Of a DNA stretch of 64,000 bases, positions 52,421-60,750 are shown one piece after another. Both the position numbers and the translations under genes were made by a program. Under the pieces are notes generated by a model that saw nothing but the letters and a program-made list of their open reading frames with translations, did no database searches and was not told the origin of the DNA. Within the stretch, counting starts at the first letter, position 1. Each line of letters begins with the position of its first letter. Origin of the DNA: Pseudomonadota bacterium (lineage in GTDB: Bacteria > Pseudomonadota > Gammaproteobacteria > Burkholderiales > Burkholderiaceae_E); NCBI GenBank assembly GCA_029779435.1, contig JAKPAM010000171.1:62001-126000 (forward strand). Reading direction: 5' to 3'.

Positions 52421-53374
52421 ATGGCGTTGCCCAAGTTTGTATACATGACCGAAGTCGGCCCGCGCGACGGGCTGCAGAACGAGAAATCGCTGGTACCGGT
52501 CGACGTCAAGGTGGGCCTGTGCGAACGGCTGCTCGACGCGGGCGTCAGCAGCCTCGAGGTGACGTCCTTCGTCTCGCCGCGCAAGATTCCGCAGATGGCC
52601 GACGCGCGCGAGGTCATGGCCCGCGTGATGCCGCCGCTGGGGGGGCCGCAGGGCGTGCGACGGCAAGGCAAGCGCATCGCCGTGCTGACGCCGAACCTCA
52701 AGGGTTTCGACGCCGCGCTCGAGGCCGGCGCGACCGAGGTGGTGATCTTCGGTGCGGCCAGCGAGGCGTTCTCGCAGCGCAATATCGATTGTTCGATCGC
52801 CGAGAGCATCGAACGCTTCCGTCCGGTCGCCGAGGCGGCCAAGGCCAACGGACTATGGCTGCGCGCCGCGGTGTCGACGGCGTTCGGCTGTCCTTATCAG
52901 GGAGACGTGCCGGTCGGCGCGGTCGTCGATGTCGTGCAGCGGCTGCGCGACCTGGGCTGCGACGAGATCGGCATCGCCGACACGATCGGCGTGGGGACGC
53001 CGTCGCAGGTCACGCGCGTGATGGAGGCCGCCGCGCGCGAGTATCCGCTCGACCAGATCTCCGGCCACTTCCACGACACTTATGGCCAGGCGCTGGCCAA
53101 CGTCCTGGCGTGCCTGCAGATCGGCATGCATCGTTTCGACGCCTCGGTTGCCGGGCTGGGTGGCTGCCCGTACGCCAAGGGCGCGACCGGCAACGTCGCC
53201 ACCGAGGACATCGTCTACATGCTGCACGGCCTGGGCATCGAGACCGGCATCGACCTGCCCAAGCTGGTCATGGCCGGACAATGGATCTCGGCGTTCCTGG
53301 GCCGCCAGAGCGGGTCCCGGGCCGGCAACGCGCTGGCGACCCGGATGCGTTATGGCGCGGCGGTGGCGGCCTGA
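52421..53374 (+). CDS. liuE: hydroxymethylglutaryl-CoA lyase
   Basis: 317-aa TIM-barrel lyase splitting HMG-CoA to acetoacetate and acetyl-CoA. It opens EVGPRDGLQNE with metal and catalytic Arg/Asp residues, has STAFGCPYQG, HFHDTYGQALAN with two metal His residues, and the active-site Cys signature SVAGLGGCPYAKGATGN. GGAAGGAGG lies directly before ATG 52421, which overrides a longer upstream frame. It completes the leucine/isoprenoid route begun by the carboxylase genes 11 kb upstream, though it is not in the same operon. Confidence 0.94.
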   Translation: MALPKFVYMTEVGPRDGLQNEKSLVPVDVKVGLCERLLDAGVSSLEVTSFVSPRKIPQMADAREVMARVMPPLGGPQGVRRQGKRIAVLTPNLKGFDAALEAGATEVVIFGAASEAFSQRNIDCSIAESIERFRPVAEAAKANGLWLRAAVSTAFGCPYQGDVPVGAVVDVVQRLRDLGCDEIGIADTIGVGTPSQVTRVMEAAAREYPLDQISGHFHDTYGQALANVLACLQIGMHRFDASVAGLGGCPYAKGATGNVATEDIVYMLHGLGIETGIDLPKLVMAGQWISAFLGRQSGSRAGNALATRMRYGAAVAA

Positions 53375-53405
53375 GCCCCGTTCAGGATCCACGCCCTCAG
53401 CCTGG

Positions 53406-53879
53406 ATGACGGCATTGCGGCCCGAGCGCCAGTTCGAACAACCGGTCAGCGGACCGGCTTACCGGCTGTTCACGCGGCTGCTGACGATCAAGCTGATCGT
53501 CGGCCTGCTGCTGTACGGCGGATGGGTGCTATGGCGGCGAGACGACGTGGCGCCGGCGGTGCTGGCGCTGATGGGGCTGGCGTTCGTCGTCGTCATGTCC
53601 AGCGGCTGGTTCATCGTCATCGGCAAGACGACGATCGATCGGCAGGGCATCAGGCAGGACGGCCTCTTTCCCAAGCATTATCGCTGGCACGAGATCTCGC
53701 GCGCGCGGTTCGTGCGGATGCCGTTATCGGCGCGGCTGATGCTCGTCACCGGTCACGGGCCGATCAAGGCCGTCTACAGCGGCGACGCGACGCTCGATCG
53801 GGCGTTCGAAGACATCGCCCGCTTCTATGCCGGCACCCTCGGACGCGGCGGCCAAGCCGACGTGATGGAGCAGCGATGA
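53406..53879 (+). CDS. hypothetical membrane protein with PH-like domain
   Basis: 157 aa. Two transmembrane helices (about 25-43 and 49-72) precede a soluble beta-rich part (KTTIDRQGIRQDGLFPKHYRWHEISRARF...) of the bacterial PH-like type. ATG 53406 follows the HMG-CoA lyase by 31 bases. The stop overlaps the next start (ATGA), so it is co-translated with the MBL protein. Function is unknown. Confidence 0.78.
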   Translation: MTALRPERQFEQPVSGPAYRLFTRLLTIKLIVGLLLYGGWVLWRRDDVAPAVLALMGLAFVVVMSSGWFIVIGKTTIDRQGIRQDGLFPKHYRWHEISRARFVRMPLSARLMLVTGHGPIKAVYSGDATLDRAFEDIARFYAGTLGRGGQADVMEQR

Positions 53880-54859
53880 ACGCGGCGGCGAGCACCGCAT
53901 CGCAGGGGGCCGCCCCGGTCGAACGCCTGCCGGCGTCGATGCGCTTCATTCAGCGCGACTGGCTGTCGTGCAACCAGGTCGTGCTGTTCGACGACGACGA
54001 TACCGCGACGCTGATCGACAGCGGCTACGTCAAGCACGCGTCCGACACCGTTGAGCGCGTGCGCGCGGTCCTCGATGGGCGGCGGCTCGCACGCCTGATC
54101 AACACGCACCTGCATTCGGATCACTGCGGCGGCAACGCCGCGATCGCCGAGGCGTTCGGCTGCCCGATCCTCGTGCCGCAGGCCGAGTATCCGGCGGCGC
54201 ACGCGTGGGACGAAGACGCGCTGACGTTCCGCGCGACCGGGCAGCGCTGCCCGCGGTTCGCCGTGGCCGGCCAGGTCGCGCCGGGCGAGCGGCTGACGAT
54301 GGGCGGGCTGCGCTGGCAGGCGCTGGCGGCACCGGGCCACCACCCTCATTCGCTGATCTTCCATTGCGCCGAGGCGCGGCTGCTGATCTCGGCCGACGCG
54401 CTGTGGCGCAACGGGTTCGGCGTGATCTTTCCGGAGCTGTCCGGCCAATCGGGCTTCGACGAGCAGCAGGCCGTGCTGGACCTGATCCGTGGGTTGCCGG
54501 TGGACCGGGTGCTGCCGGGCCATGGACCGGTGTTCAATGACGTGGCGGCCGCGTTGGCGATCGCCGACGGCCGGCTGGCGGCCATGCGCGGCGATGCACG
54601 GCGCAACGCGCGCAATGCGATCAAGGTGCTGGTCAAGTTCCTGTTGCTCGATCGCGAGCGGATGCCGCGATCGGCGCTGACCTCGCTGGCCGGATCGGCC
54701 CGCGTTCTCACCGACGCGGCCGCGCGGGTCGGGCTGCCGGGCCCCGAGGCGCTCGATCGCGCGATCGACGAACTGGCCGCCCAGGGGCAGGTGCGGATCG
54801 AGGACGGATGGGTCGTCGACACGACGCCCCAGGCGGCGGCATCGGGGAGCGCGGGGTGA
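53876..54859 (+). CDS. MBL-fold metallo-hydrolase
   Basis: 327 aa. The metal-binding HLHSDH motif (H78, H80, D82, H83) is intact, with PGHHPHS, SADALWRNGFG and PGHGPVF supplying further His/Asp ligands. The C-terminal winged-helix-like part (about 250-320) resembles that of glyoxalase-II-type LACTB2 proteins. It overlaps the genes on both sides (ATGA and GTGA), showing a tightly coupled unit. A hydrolase of thioesters or lactones is likely; the substrate is unknown. Confidence 0.9.
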   Translation: MNAAASTASQGAAPVERLPASMRFIQRDWLSCNQVVLFDDDDTATLIDSGYVKHASDTVERVRAVLDGRRLARLINTHLHSDHCGGNAAIAEAFGCPILVPQAEYPAAHAWDEDALTFRATGQRCPRFAVAGQVAPGERLTMGGLRWQALAAPGHHPHSLIFHCAEARLLISADALWRNGFGVIFPELSGQSGFDEQQAVLDLIRGLPVDRVLPGHGPVFNDVAAALAIADGRLAAMRGDARRNARNAIKVLVKFLLLDRERMPRSALTSLAGSARVLTDAAARVGLPGPEALDRAIDELAAQGQVRIEDGWVVDTTPQAAASGSAG

Positions 54860-55734
54860 TCGAAATCGGCTCCGAACAGCGACCGTTGGCCGTCCCGGCG
54901 GGCGTGCGGGCGGGCGGGCCGCTGGCGATGCTGCGCGACTACGCGCGGCTGGCCGGTGCGCTGCTGCGCCTGGCGGCGATGCTGATGTCGACGACGGCCG
55001 GCTCATGGCTGCGCACGCGAGGGATGACCGCCGGGCAGCGGGGGACGTTCGTGCGCGCGCGCGCGACGCGGTTGTTCGCCGATTACCTGGCGCACGTGCA
55101 GCGCGCGGGCCTGGTCGAGCTGGACCTGTCGGCGATCGAATCGCTGCGCGGCCAGCAGTCGCTGGTCATCGCACCCAATCATCCGAGCCTGATCGATGCG
55201 ATCCTGGTGATCTCGCGGCTGCCCGACGTCGCCTGCATCATGAAGGCTTCGGTCGGCAGCAACCTGCTGTTCGGGCTCGGTGCGCGCATGTGCGGCTACA
55301 TCCGCAACGATTGCGCGGTATCGATGGTGCGCGCGTCGGTCGACGCGGTGAACGAGGGCCGGCAACTGCTGATCTTTCCCGAGGGCACGCGCAGCACGCG
55401 CCAGCCGATCGGGCCGCTGACCGGCGCCTTCGCGCTGATCGCGCGACGTGCCCGCGTGCCGGTGCAGACCGTGATCATCGACACCAATACGCGGTTCCTC
55501 GGCAAGGGCTGGCCGCTGTGGCGCCTGCCCGCGTTCCCGCTGCAATACCGGATGCGCCTGGGGCCGCGCTTCGAGCCCGACGAGGTCGTGCGGCGCAAGG
55601 ACACGCTGGTCGACGACGTGGCCGAATACATGGAGCGCGCGCTCGGCGCCGTTCCCGACAACGACGCTTCCGCGCGCGGCCCTTGCCCGGGCGGCCCTTT
55701 CCCGGATGGCCCTTCCTCGGGCGGCCCCTCCTGA
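54856..55734 (+). CDS. 1-acyl-sn-glycerol-3-phosphate acyltransferase-like protein (PlsC family)
   Basis: 292 aa, GTG start overlapping the MBL stop. The acyltransferase box HX4D is present as NHPSLID (H109, D114), followed by FPEGTRS for phosphate binding. A hydrophobic N-terminal stretch (about 25-50) anchors it to the membrane. The last 20 residues repeat Gly-Pro (GPCPGGPFPDGPSSGGPS), an odd low-complexity end that may be a linker or simple expansion of the DNA. With the GT2 downstream it may build an acylated glycolipid. Confidence 0.88.
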   Translation: MIEIGSEQRPLAVPAGVRAGGPLAMLRDYARLAGALLRLAAMLMSTTAGSWLRTRGMTAGQRGTFVRARATRLFADYLAHVQRAGLVELDLSAIESLRGQQSLVIAPNHPSLIDAILVISRLPDVACIMKASVGSNLLFGLGARMCGYIRNDCAVSMVRASVDAVNEGRQLLIFPEGTRSTRQPIGPLTGAFALIARRARVPVQTVIIDTNTRFLGKGWPLWRLPAFPLQYRMRLGPRFEPDEVVRRKDTLVDDVAEYMERALGAVPDNDASARGPCPGGPFPDGPSSGGPS

Positions 55735-55737
55735 CCG

Positions 55738-56556
55738 ATGTCCACGATGTCGTCCGTCCAAGCCGGGGCGGTTGCGCCCGCGCACCCGCCTTCTCCGCCG
55801 ATCTCGGCTACCCACCTCGTGCTGATCCCGTCGTACGACTCCGGGCCGCTGGTGGTGGCGACCGTCCGCGAGGCGCGACGACAGTGGCTGCCGGTGTGGA
55901 TCGTGTTCGACGGCAGTACCGATGGTTCGGACGTCGACGTGCAGCAGGCGTTCGCCGGCGACCCGGGCGTGCGCGTGCTGGCGCTGCCGGTCAACCGGGG
56001 CAAGGGCGCGGCGGTGCTGCATGGCCTGCTCGCGGCGCGCGACGCCGGCTTCACGCACGCGTTGACGATGGATGCCGACGGCCAGCATCCGGCGCAGGAC
56101 ATCGGACGTTTCATGCTCGCGTCGCAAGAGCGGCCCGAGGCGATGATCCTGGGCCGGCCGATCTTCGACGCCAACGCGCCGGCGCTGCGCGTCAACGGCC
56201 GCAAGGTCTCGAACTGGTGGACGAATCTCGAGACCTTGTGGACCGGTGTCGACGATTCGCTTTTCGGGTTCCGCGTCTATCCGATCGCGCCGCTGGTGCG
56301 CATCATGCAGAGCCAGCGCTGGATGCGGCGCTTCGATTTCGACGTCGAGGCGGTCGTGCGGCTGCGCTGGGCGCGCGTGCCGGCGATCAGCCTGGGCACG
56401 CCCGTGCGCTACCTCAGCGCCGATGAAGGCGGCGTTTCGCATTTCAAGTACGTGCGCGACAACGCGCTGCTGTCATGGATGCATGCGCGGCTGATGCTCG
56501 GCTTCGCGTGGCGCCTGCCAGCGCTGCTGTGGCGCAAGTGGCGTTCGGCGCCCTGA
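55738..56556 (+). CDS. glycosyltransferase family 2
   Basis: 272-aa GT-A fold transferase. LVLIPSYDSGP opens the domain; FDGSTDGS and MDADGQHP contain the nucleotide and metal (DxD-like) residues; a C-terminal segment (MHARLMLGFAWRLPALLW) may associate with the membrane. It starts three bases after the acyltransferase stop. It would transfer a sugar to a lipid or other acceptor, consistent with a small envelope-glycolipid unit with the MBL and PlsC genes. The sugar is unknown. Confidence 0.9.
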   Translation: MSTMSSVQAGAVAPAHPPSPPISATHLVLIPSYDSGPLVVATVREARRQWLPVWIVFDGSTDGSDVDVQQAFAGDPGVRVLALPVNRGKGAAVLHGLLAARDAGFTHALTMDADGQHPAQDIGRFMLASQERPEAMILGRPIFDANAPALRVNGRKVSNWWTNLETLWTGVDDSLFGFRVYPIAPLVRIMQSQRWMRRFDFDVEAVVRLRWARVPAISLGTPVRYLSADEGGVSHFKYVRDNALLSWMHARLMLGFAWRLPALLWRKWRSAP

Positions 56557-56613
56557 TGACCGACGCGGGGCGCGTCGACGACGAATGATCCGTCGGTAAC
56601 GGAGATCGAGAAG

Positions 56614-57249
56614 ATGAGCGAAGGGGCGATGCCACCGGCAACGGAGCGTGGTTCGGGGAGGGTCGCGTCCATGCTGTTCGCGCTGGCGCTGCTGGCCGGC
56701 TGCCAGACGTCGACCGGGCCGACGATATTGGCGTCGACGCCGGACGAGCGGCCGCTGCCCAGCGGCTACACCTGCTGCAACCTGCACTACGAGAAGGACT
56801 GGATCAGCGACTCGAACTACGGCGGGCTGCCGATGATCGAGTTGGGGACGCCGGCGAAGGTCAAGGGTTATGGACGTTATCGCGTGACGACCGAGATCGA
56901 CGGGCGCCCGATGTGGCTCGGCCTGGACTATGGACGCGACGAGCCGCTGGAGCGATTCGCGGCCAAGCTGATCGTGCCCGATGATCCGAAGCGCAAGCTG
57001 GCCGCTTACCCCGCCGCCGTGCAGCGCGCGATCAAGGCCGGGCAGTTGAGCGTGGGCATGACGAAGGAGCAGGTCATCATGTCGGTCGGCTACCCGTTGA
57101 CCAGCGAGACCTCGTCGCTGAACCTGCCGATCTGGCGTTATTGGCTCGGCAGCTTCGACGAGTACCAGGTCGCCTGGGACGCCAACGATCGCGTGCGCGA
57201 GATCATCGGGTCGGCGACCGTGCTGTCGCGCATCGTTTACAAGCCTTGA
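56614..57249 (+). CDS. lipoprotein with BamE/SmpA-like segment
   Basis: 211 aa. The lipobox LLAGC places the lipidated Cys at residue 30 from ATG 56614, which has GGAGAT upstream; starts closer to the signal helix are possible. The C-terminal region LSVGMTKEQVIMSVGYPLTSE fits the BamE-like 'GMTkeqV...lGyP' motif of small envelope lipoproteins. It is probably anchored in the outer membrane. It follows the glycosyltransferase unit but is not overlapping. Function is unknown. Confidence 0.8.
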   Translation: MSEGAMPPATERGSGRVASMLFALALLAGCQTSTGPTILASTPDERPLPSGYTCCNLHYEKDWISDSNYGGLPMIELGTPAKVKGYGRYRVTTEIDGRPMWLGLDYGRDEPLERFAAKLIVPDDPKRKLAAYPAAVQRAIKAGQLSVGMTKEQVIMSVGYPLTSETSSLNLPIWRYWLGSFDEYQVAWDANDRVREIIGSATVLSRIVYKP

Positions 57250-57396
57250 CCGTTCACAACGGGTGGTTCCAGCGTCGGCCCGAGGATTGATCCTGTCGCC
57301 GACACTGGTGCCGCGGCCGAAGCTCATCGCGATTCTTGCCGGGCTGCGGTCGGTCTCGGTACTGGCGTACGCTTGCCGCGGCACCAGGAGATCCCG

Positions 57397-58005
57397 ATGA
57401 ATGAACGTATCGATCCGGCATCCGCCGAGGCCGACGTCGATCCGGCGGTCCTGCCGTACCGGGTGCTGGCCTTCAACAATGCATGGGCCAACCACCGGCT
57501 GCTCAAGGCTTGCGCGGCGTTGACGCAGCGTGAGTTCGAGGCCGCGCGCACAGGCTTCTTTCCGAGCATCAGGGCGACCCTGAACCACATCCTGATCGTC
57601 GATGAGTTCTACGTCGATGCGATCGAGGGCGGCGATCTGGGGCCGCGCGCGTGGTGCGACCCGGAGCCGTGCTCGACCGTCGCGGCGCTACGCGCCGCCC
57701 AGGCCGCCGTCGACCAGCGGCTGTTTGGCGTCGCCAGCCGCCTGAAACCGGGCGACCTGTCGCGCATCGTCACCGTGCATCGTGGGGAGCGGCTCCAGCG
57801 CGAGCGGCTGGACCGGTTGCTGCTGCACCTGTACCAGCATCAGATCCACCATCGCGGACAGGCGCACGCGATGTTGTCGAGTACGTCGGTCGAGCCGCCG
57901 CAGCTCGACGAGTTCTTTTCCGTCGATGAGGCGCCGCTGCGCGAAGACGACCTGCGCGAGATCGGGCTCGACGAGGCGCGAATCTGGCCGGCGTCGTATC
58001 GCTGA
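57397..58005 (+). CDS. DinB family protein
   Basis: 202 aa, a four-helix-bundle putative metal-dependent protein. Metal ligands are suggested by RATLNHILIVDEFY (His) and HLYQHQIHHRGQAHAML (two His). AGGAG precedes ATG 57397. Family members are linked to stress, bacillithiol or detoxification chemistry, with mostly unknown substrates. It stands alone between the lipoprotein and the accessory island. Confidence 0.85.
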   Translation: MNERIDPASAEADVDPAVLPYRVLAFNNAWANHRLLKACAALTQREFEAARTGFFPSIRATLNHILIVDEFYVDAIEGGDLGPRAWCDPEPCSTVAALRAAQAAVDQRLFGVASRLKPGDLSRIVTVHRGERLQRERLDRLLLHLYQHQIHHRGQAHAMLSSTSVEPPQLDEFFSVDEAPLREDDLREIGLDEARIWPASYR

Positions 58006-58082
58006 ACGTGGAAGCCAGGGCTGCGGCTTGCTTGGGACTTATCCGTTAGCTATCTTGAAGAAAGCGCTTGTTCCAGGTGATC

Positions 58083-59303
58083 TCAGCAGCGAGGCGTGTA
58101 AGGTTTGAGCGCCGCGAGGTCGATGTTGGCATCGGGCCAGCGTTGGCGCAGGCTGCCAGCGGTGCGTTCCATCCATTCGGCGGCATGGAGCCATTGGCGG
58201 TGCCGACGCGCGACGGCGGTGGCAGATTCCAAGGTCACGAGCATTTGTAGGCGACTAGGGTCGCCTGCGGGGCGGGCATCGAGCTGGGCAAGGCGGGTAA
58301 GCCGGGTGCATGCCCACGCGAGTGTTGCTGCAGCAAAGCCCTGGCCGAACTTTTCGTCGTCACCGGCTTCTGGAATCTTCCGCTCCAGCGTGGCACGGAA
58401 GGCCTCTTCCAGATCATGCGCAAACGGATCGGTGACAGTTATCCAGGCAGTTCCTGGGGTGTGAAACAAAACCCCTGCGCTGAGAGCGTGGCGAAAGCCG
58501 CCACCCTCGAAGTCGATGAGGCGGCCATCGTCATCCTCTCCGGCGAGGAAGTTGTTCACTTGAACATCGCCGTTGGAGAAAGCCAGGAATGGGCCTGGCG
58601 CCGAAAGCTCCGCTGCGATGGCTTCAAGCTCAGCCGCCGCAGGTCCGCTTGGGGCGATGCGCTCGGCTTCCAGGGTGAGGCTGGATATTCGCCATTCGGC
58701 ACCGAGTCCGGTGTCAGACAATGGCCGCGCAGCCAGGCCGTGACGAGAACAGATGGTGTCGAATCTTGATTGGAGTCCTGCACTGCGTGCGCCGAGTTCG
58801 CCCAATGTTCGTGCGTAGTCCAGAAGCTGTGCCTTGCATCCGTTCTGCCCGCGCTCGATCAGCAATTCGTCAAGTGGTCGCCGGGGTGCGAGGTCTTCCA
58901 GCAGGAGCACATCGGCATCGGCGGCAATCAGTCGCGGCGCGCGTTCAAACCCGATCTCGTCGAGAAAATAAAGTGACGCCGCTTCTGTCCGTAGCAAGTT
59001 CGGGTCGGCTCGCGGACCGTGCGTTCGAGTCCTTGACCACTTGGCAATCACCGTTGCAGGCTGGCCCGCAGCGATCCCAACGCGAGCCACCGACCCAGGC
59101 GGTAGCGGCTTGATAAACGACGCACGAACTGATCGGGCACGCCCCTGCGACAGAAGGCGTTCAAGATGCCGGAGGTGCGGTATAGGCATTGGAATTTGTC
59201 CGCAAAAGATTTTGTCTGCCGCCGTGCGTGCCGGTGTAAGCGGCTCTACCCGCTGCCAGAACTCGTCCGTCACCACTGACGACTCTGCTTGTTTCGCCAC
59301 CAT
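58083..59303 (-). CDS. phosphotransferase family (APH-like kinase)
   Basis: 406 aa. The protein-kinase-like catalytic core is seen in FSNGDVQVNNFL (His of HxD replaced by Asn; D and N retained) and LIDFEGGGFRH (DFG-equivalent DFE). ATP-lobe features are less clear (PATVIAKWSR). Such enzymes phosphorylate aminoglycosides, choline-like or other small molecules. GC is lower than in adjacent genes, and the gene lies alone between short inverted repeats. Whether it gives drug resistance cannot be told. The N-terminal 60 residues match nothing known to me. Confidence 0.78.
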   Translation of the reverse strand: MVAKQAESSVVTDEFWQRVEPLTPARTAADKIFCGQIPMPIPHLRHLERLLSQGRARSVRASFIKPLPPGSVARVGIAAGQPATVIAKWSRTRTHGPRADPNLLRTEAASLYFLDEIGFERAPRLIAADADVLLLEDLAPRRPLDELLIERGQNGCKAQLLDYARTLGELGARSAGLQSRFDTICSRHGLAARPLSDTGLGAEWRISSLTLEAERIAPSGPAAAELEAIAAELSAPGPFLAFSNGDVQVNNFLAGEDDDGRLIDFEGGGFRHALSAGVLFHTPGTAWITVTDPFAHDLEEAFRATLERKIPEAGDDEKFGQGFAAATLAWACTRLTRLAQLDARPAGDPSRLQMLVTLESATAVARRHRQWLHAAEWMERTAGSLRQRWPDANIDLAALKPYTPRC

Positions 59304-59354
59304 CTCGATCCGCCGCCGCTCGCCTTGCTGCCAAAATCCAGAGTTTGCTATTGA

Positions 59355-59364
59355 CGGATAAGTT
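59355..59364. repeat. right copy of the 10-bp inverted repeat flanking the kinase gene
   Basis: ACGGATAAGT, exact reverse complement of ACTTATCCGT at 58037-58046. It ends three bases before the TA that bounds the IS630 element. Confidence 0.7.
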
Positions 59365-59369
59365 CCTAG

Positions 59370-59396
59370 TACTTCGTTTCAATTAAATACTTACAT
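59370..59396 (+). repeat. left terminal inverted repeat of the IS630 element
   Basis: Begins GTACTTCGTTTCA right after TA (59368-59369). It pairs with the right end, whose reverse complement begins GTGCCTCGTTTCA. Confidence 0.85.
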
Positions 59397-59447
59397 TAAG
59401 TAAGTCCCGTGAGATCATGTCAGTCCAGCGATTTGTGGAGGCTGGAG

Positions 59448-60590
59448 ATGGCAGGATCAGTGGTACGGCGAGCGCCTTTGGTGCTCAAGGCCGAGCAACG
59501 AACGCGGCTGGAGTGTCTGGCGCGATCGCGCACCGCCTCGCAGCGTGAAGTGCAGAGGGCGGGGATCCTGTTGGCGTATGCCGATGGCCAGACGCCAACG
59601 CAGATCAGCCGATCCCTCGGAGCGTCGCGTCCGGCGATCTACAAGTGCATCGACAAGGCTCTGGCCGCCGGAGCTGATGCCGGGTTGCGAGATCGCTATC
59701 ACCGACCCTTTGCGCCTCGGATCACCGACGATGCCAAGGCCTGGGTGGTGAGCCTGGCCTGTCGCAAGCCCAAGGAGTTCGGGCTTGCTGCCGAGTTGTG
59801 GACGATCTCGGCGCTAGCCGGTTACGTGGCCGCGAACGCGACCGAGGCGGGCTATCCGGCGCTCGAACGCGCCGCCAAGGCAACGGTCTGGCGGATCCTG
59901 AACGCGCACGAACTCAAGCCCCATCGCGTGCGTTACTACCTCGAACAACGCGACCGGCAGTTCGAGCACAAGATGGCCGAAGTGCTGATGGTCTACCGCG
60001 ACGTCAACCTGTATCGGGCCGAAGCGGTGCACGATCGACGCCCGACACCGATCTATACGGTCAGTGTTGACGAGAAGCCCGGCGTCCAGGCGTTAGGCAA
60101 CACCGCACCGGATCTGCCCCCGGTGGCGGGCAAACACGCCGCGATCGGCCGCGATCACGAGTACGTTCGCCATGGCACGGTCTCAATCCTGGCCGCGCTC
60201 GACCTGCATACCGGCCACATCCTGGCCAACGTCGAGTCCCGACACCGCAGCATCGAGTTCATCGCGCTGCTGAACAAACTCGATGAACACTATCGGCCCG
60301 AGGCGATCATCCGCGTCGTGCTGGATAACCACAGCGCTCACATCTCCAAGGAAACCATGGCGTATCTGGCCACTCGACCAGGGCGCTTCGAATACGTGCA
60401 CACCCCCAAGCACGGCTCCTGGTTGAACCTCGTCGAAATGGCGTTCTCGAAAATGGCTCGCAGCTTCCTGCGCCACACCCGCGTTGCATCCGTTGACGAA
60501 CTCAAACAGCGCATCCTTCAGGGCATCGACGAGATGAACGCTCATCCCGTTCGATTCCAATGGAAGAGCTTCGATCTCGATCTCGTCTGA
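59448..60590 (+). CDS. IS630-family transposase
   Basis: 380 aa. The N-terminal HTH (about 30-80; TPTQISRSLGASRPAIYKCIDKA) is followed by a DDE domain with D208 (SVDEKPG), D293 (VLDNHSAH) and E330 (NLVEMAFSK), the D-D-E pattern of the family. GGAGG precedes ATG 59448; the open frame extends to 59409 without ribosome site. No frameshift is visible, so the transposase looks functional. Confidence 0.95.
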   Translation: MAGSVVRRAPLVLKAEQRTRLECLARSRTASQREVQRAGILLAYADGQTPTQISRSLGASRPAIYKCIDKALAAGADAGLRDRYHRPFAPRITDDAKAWVVSLACRKPKEFGLAAELWTISALAGYVAANATEAGYPALERAAKATVWRILNAHELKPHRVRYYLEQRDRQFEHKMAEVLMVYRDVNLYRAEAVHDRRPTPIYTVSVDEKPGVQALGNTAPDLPPVAGKHAAIGRDHEYVRHGTVSILAALDLHTGHILANVESRHRSIEFIALLNKLDEHYRPEAIIRVVLDNHSAHISKETMAYLATRPGRFEYVHTPKHGSWLNLVEMAFSKMARSFLRHTRVASVDELKQRILQGIDEMNAHPVRFQWKSFDLDLV

Positions 60591-60591
60591 T

Positions 60592-60618
60592 TGTCAGCTT
60601 TTTGATGAAACGAGGCAC
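60592..60618 (-). repeat. right terminal inverted repeat of the IS630 element
   Basis: Starts two bases after the transposase stop and ends before TA (60619-60620). The core TGAAACGAGGCAC matches the left end in the opposite direction. Confidence 0.85.
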
Positions 60619-60715
60619 TAGGCCTCGGTAGCGGTGAAGGTCACCGCGGGAACAAGCTCACGACGGACTCTGTGAGAAGGCGAGCGGGGCGTTGTGTAGC
60701 GGCAGAATCATTGTA

Positions 60716-60744
60716 TTGACATTGTAGATACATGTATCTATGCT
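60716..60744 (+). promoter_or_regulatory. sigma-70-type promoter of the toxin-antitoxin module with internal palindrome
   Basis: TTGACA (60716-60721), a 17-base spacer, then TATGCT (60739-60744). The expected start point falls at or within a base or two of the ATG at 60751, with no ribosome site between, so the mRNA is probably leaderless. The perfect 16-base palindrome TAGATACATGTATCTA (60725-60740) fills the spacer and is the likely autoregulation operator. Confidence 0.75.
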
Positions 60745-60750
60745 CCGGAC

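Larger units (their letters stand above)
58037..59364. mobile_element. candidate mobile cassette carrying an APH-like kinase
   Basis: Inverted ACTTATCCGT lies at 58037-58046 and (as ACGGATAAGT) at 59355-59364, exactly outside the kinase gene, with further similarity in the flanking bases (GG before and YA after). The enclosed DNA has lower GC than its neighbours and carries no transposase. This fits a cassette mobilised in trans, but target duplications were not identified. Confidence 0.4.
59368..60620 (+). mobile_element. IS630-family insertion sequence (1,253 bp with TA ends)
   Basis: The transposase gene is bounded by imperfect 27-bp inverted repeats (59370-59396 and 60592-60618; about 20 of 27 match, core TCGTTTCA), each flanked outside by TA. 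IS630/Tc1 elements insert at TA and duplicate it, which fits exactly. The element is complete and probably active. It sits immediately beside the right repeat of the kinase cassette. Confidence 0.88.

Noticed and set aside
60621-60715. Small RNA or remnant gene between the IS element and the TA promoter
   Set aside because: Contains a seven-pair hairpin (60631-60647) but no promoter, terminator or coding signal that would support a feature.
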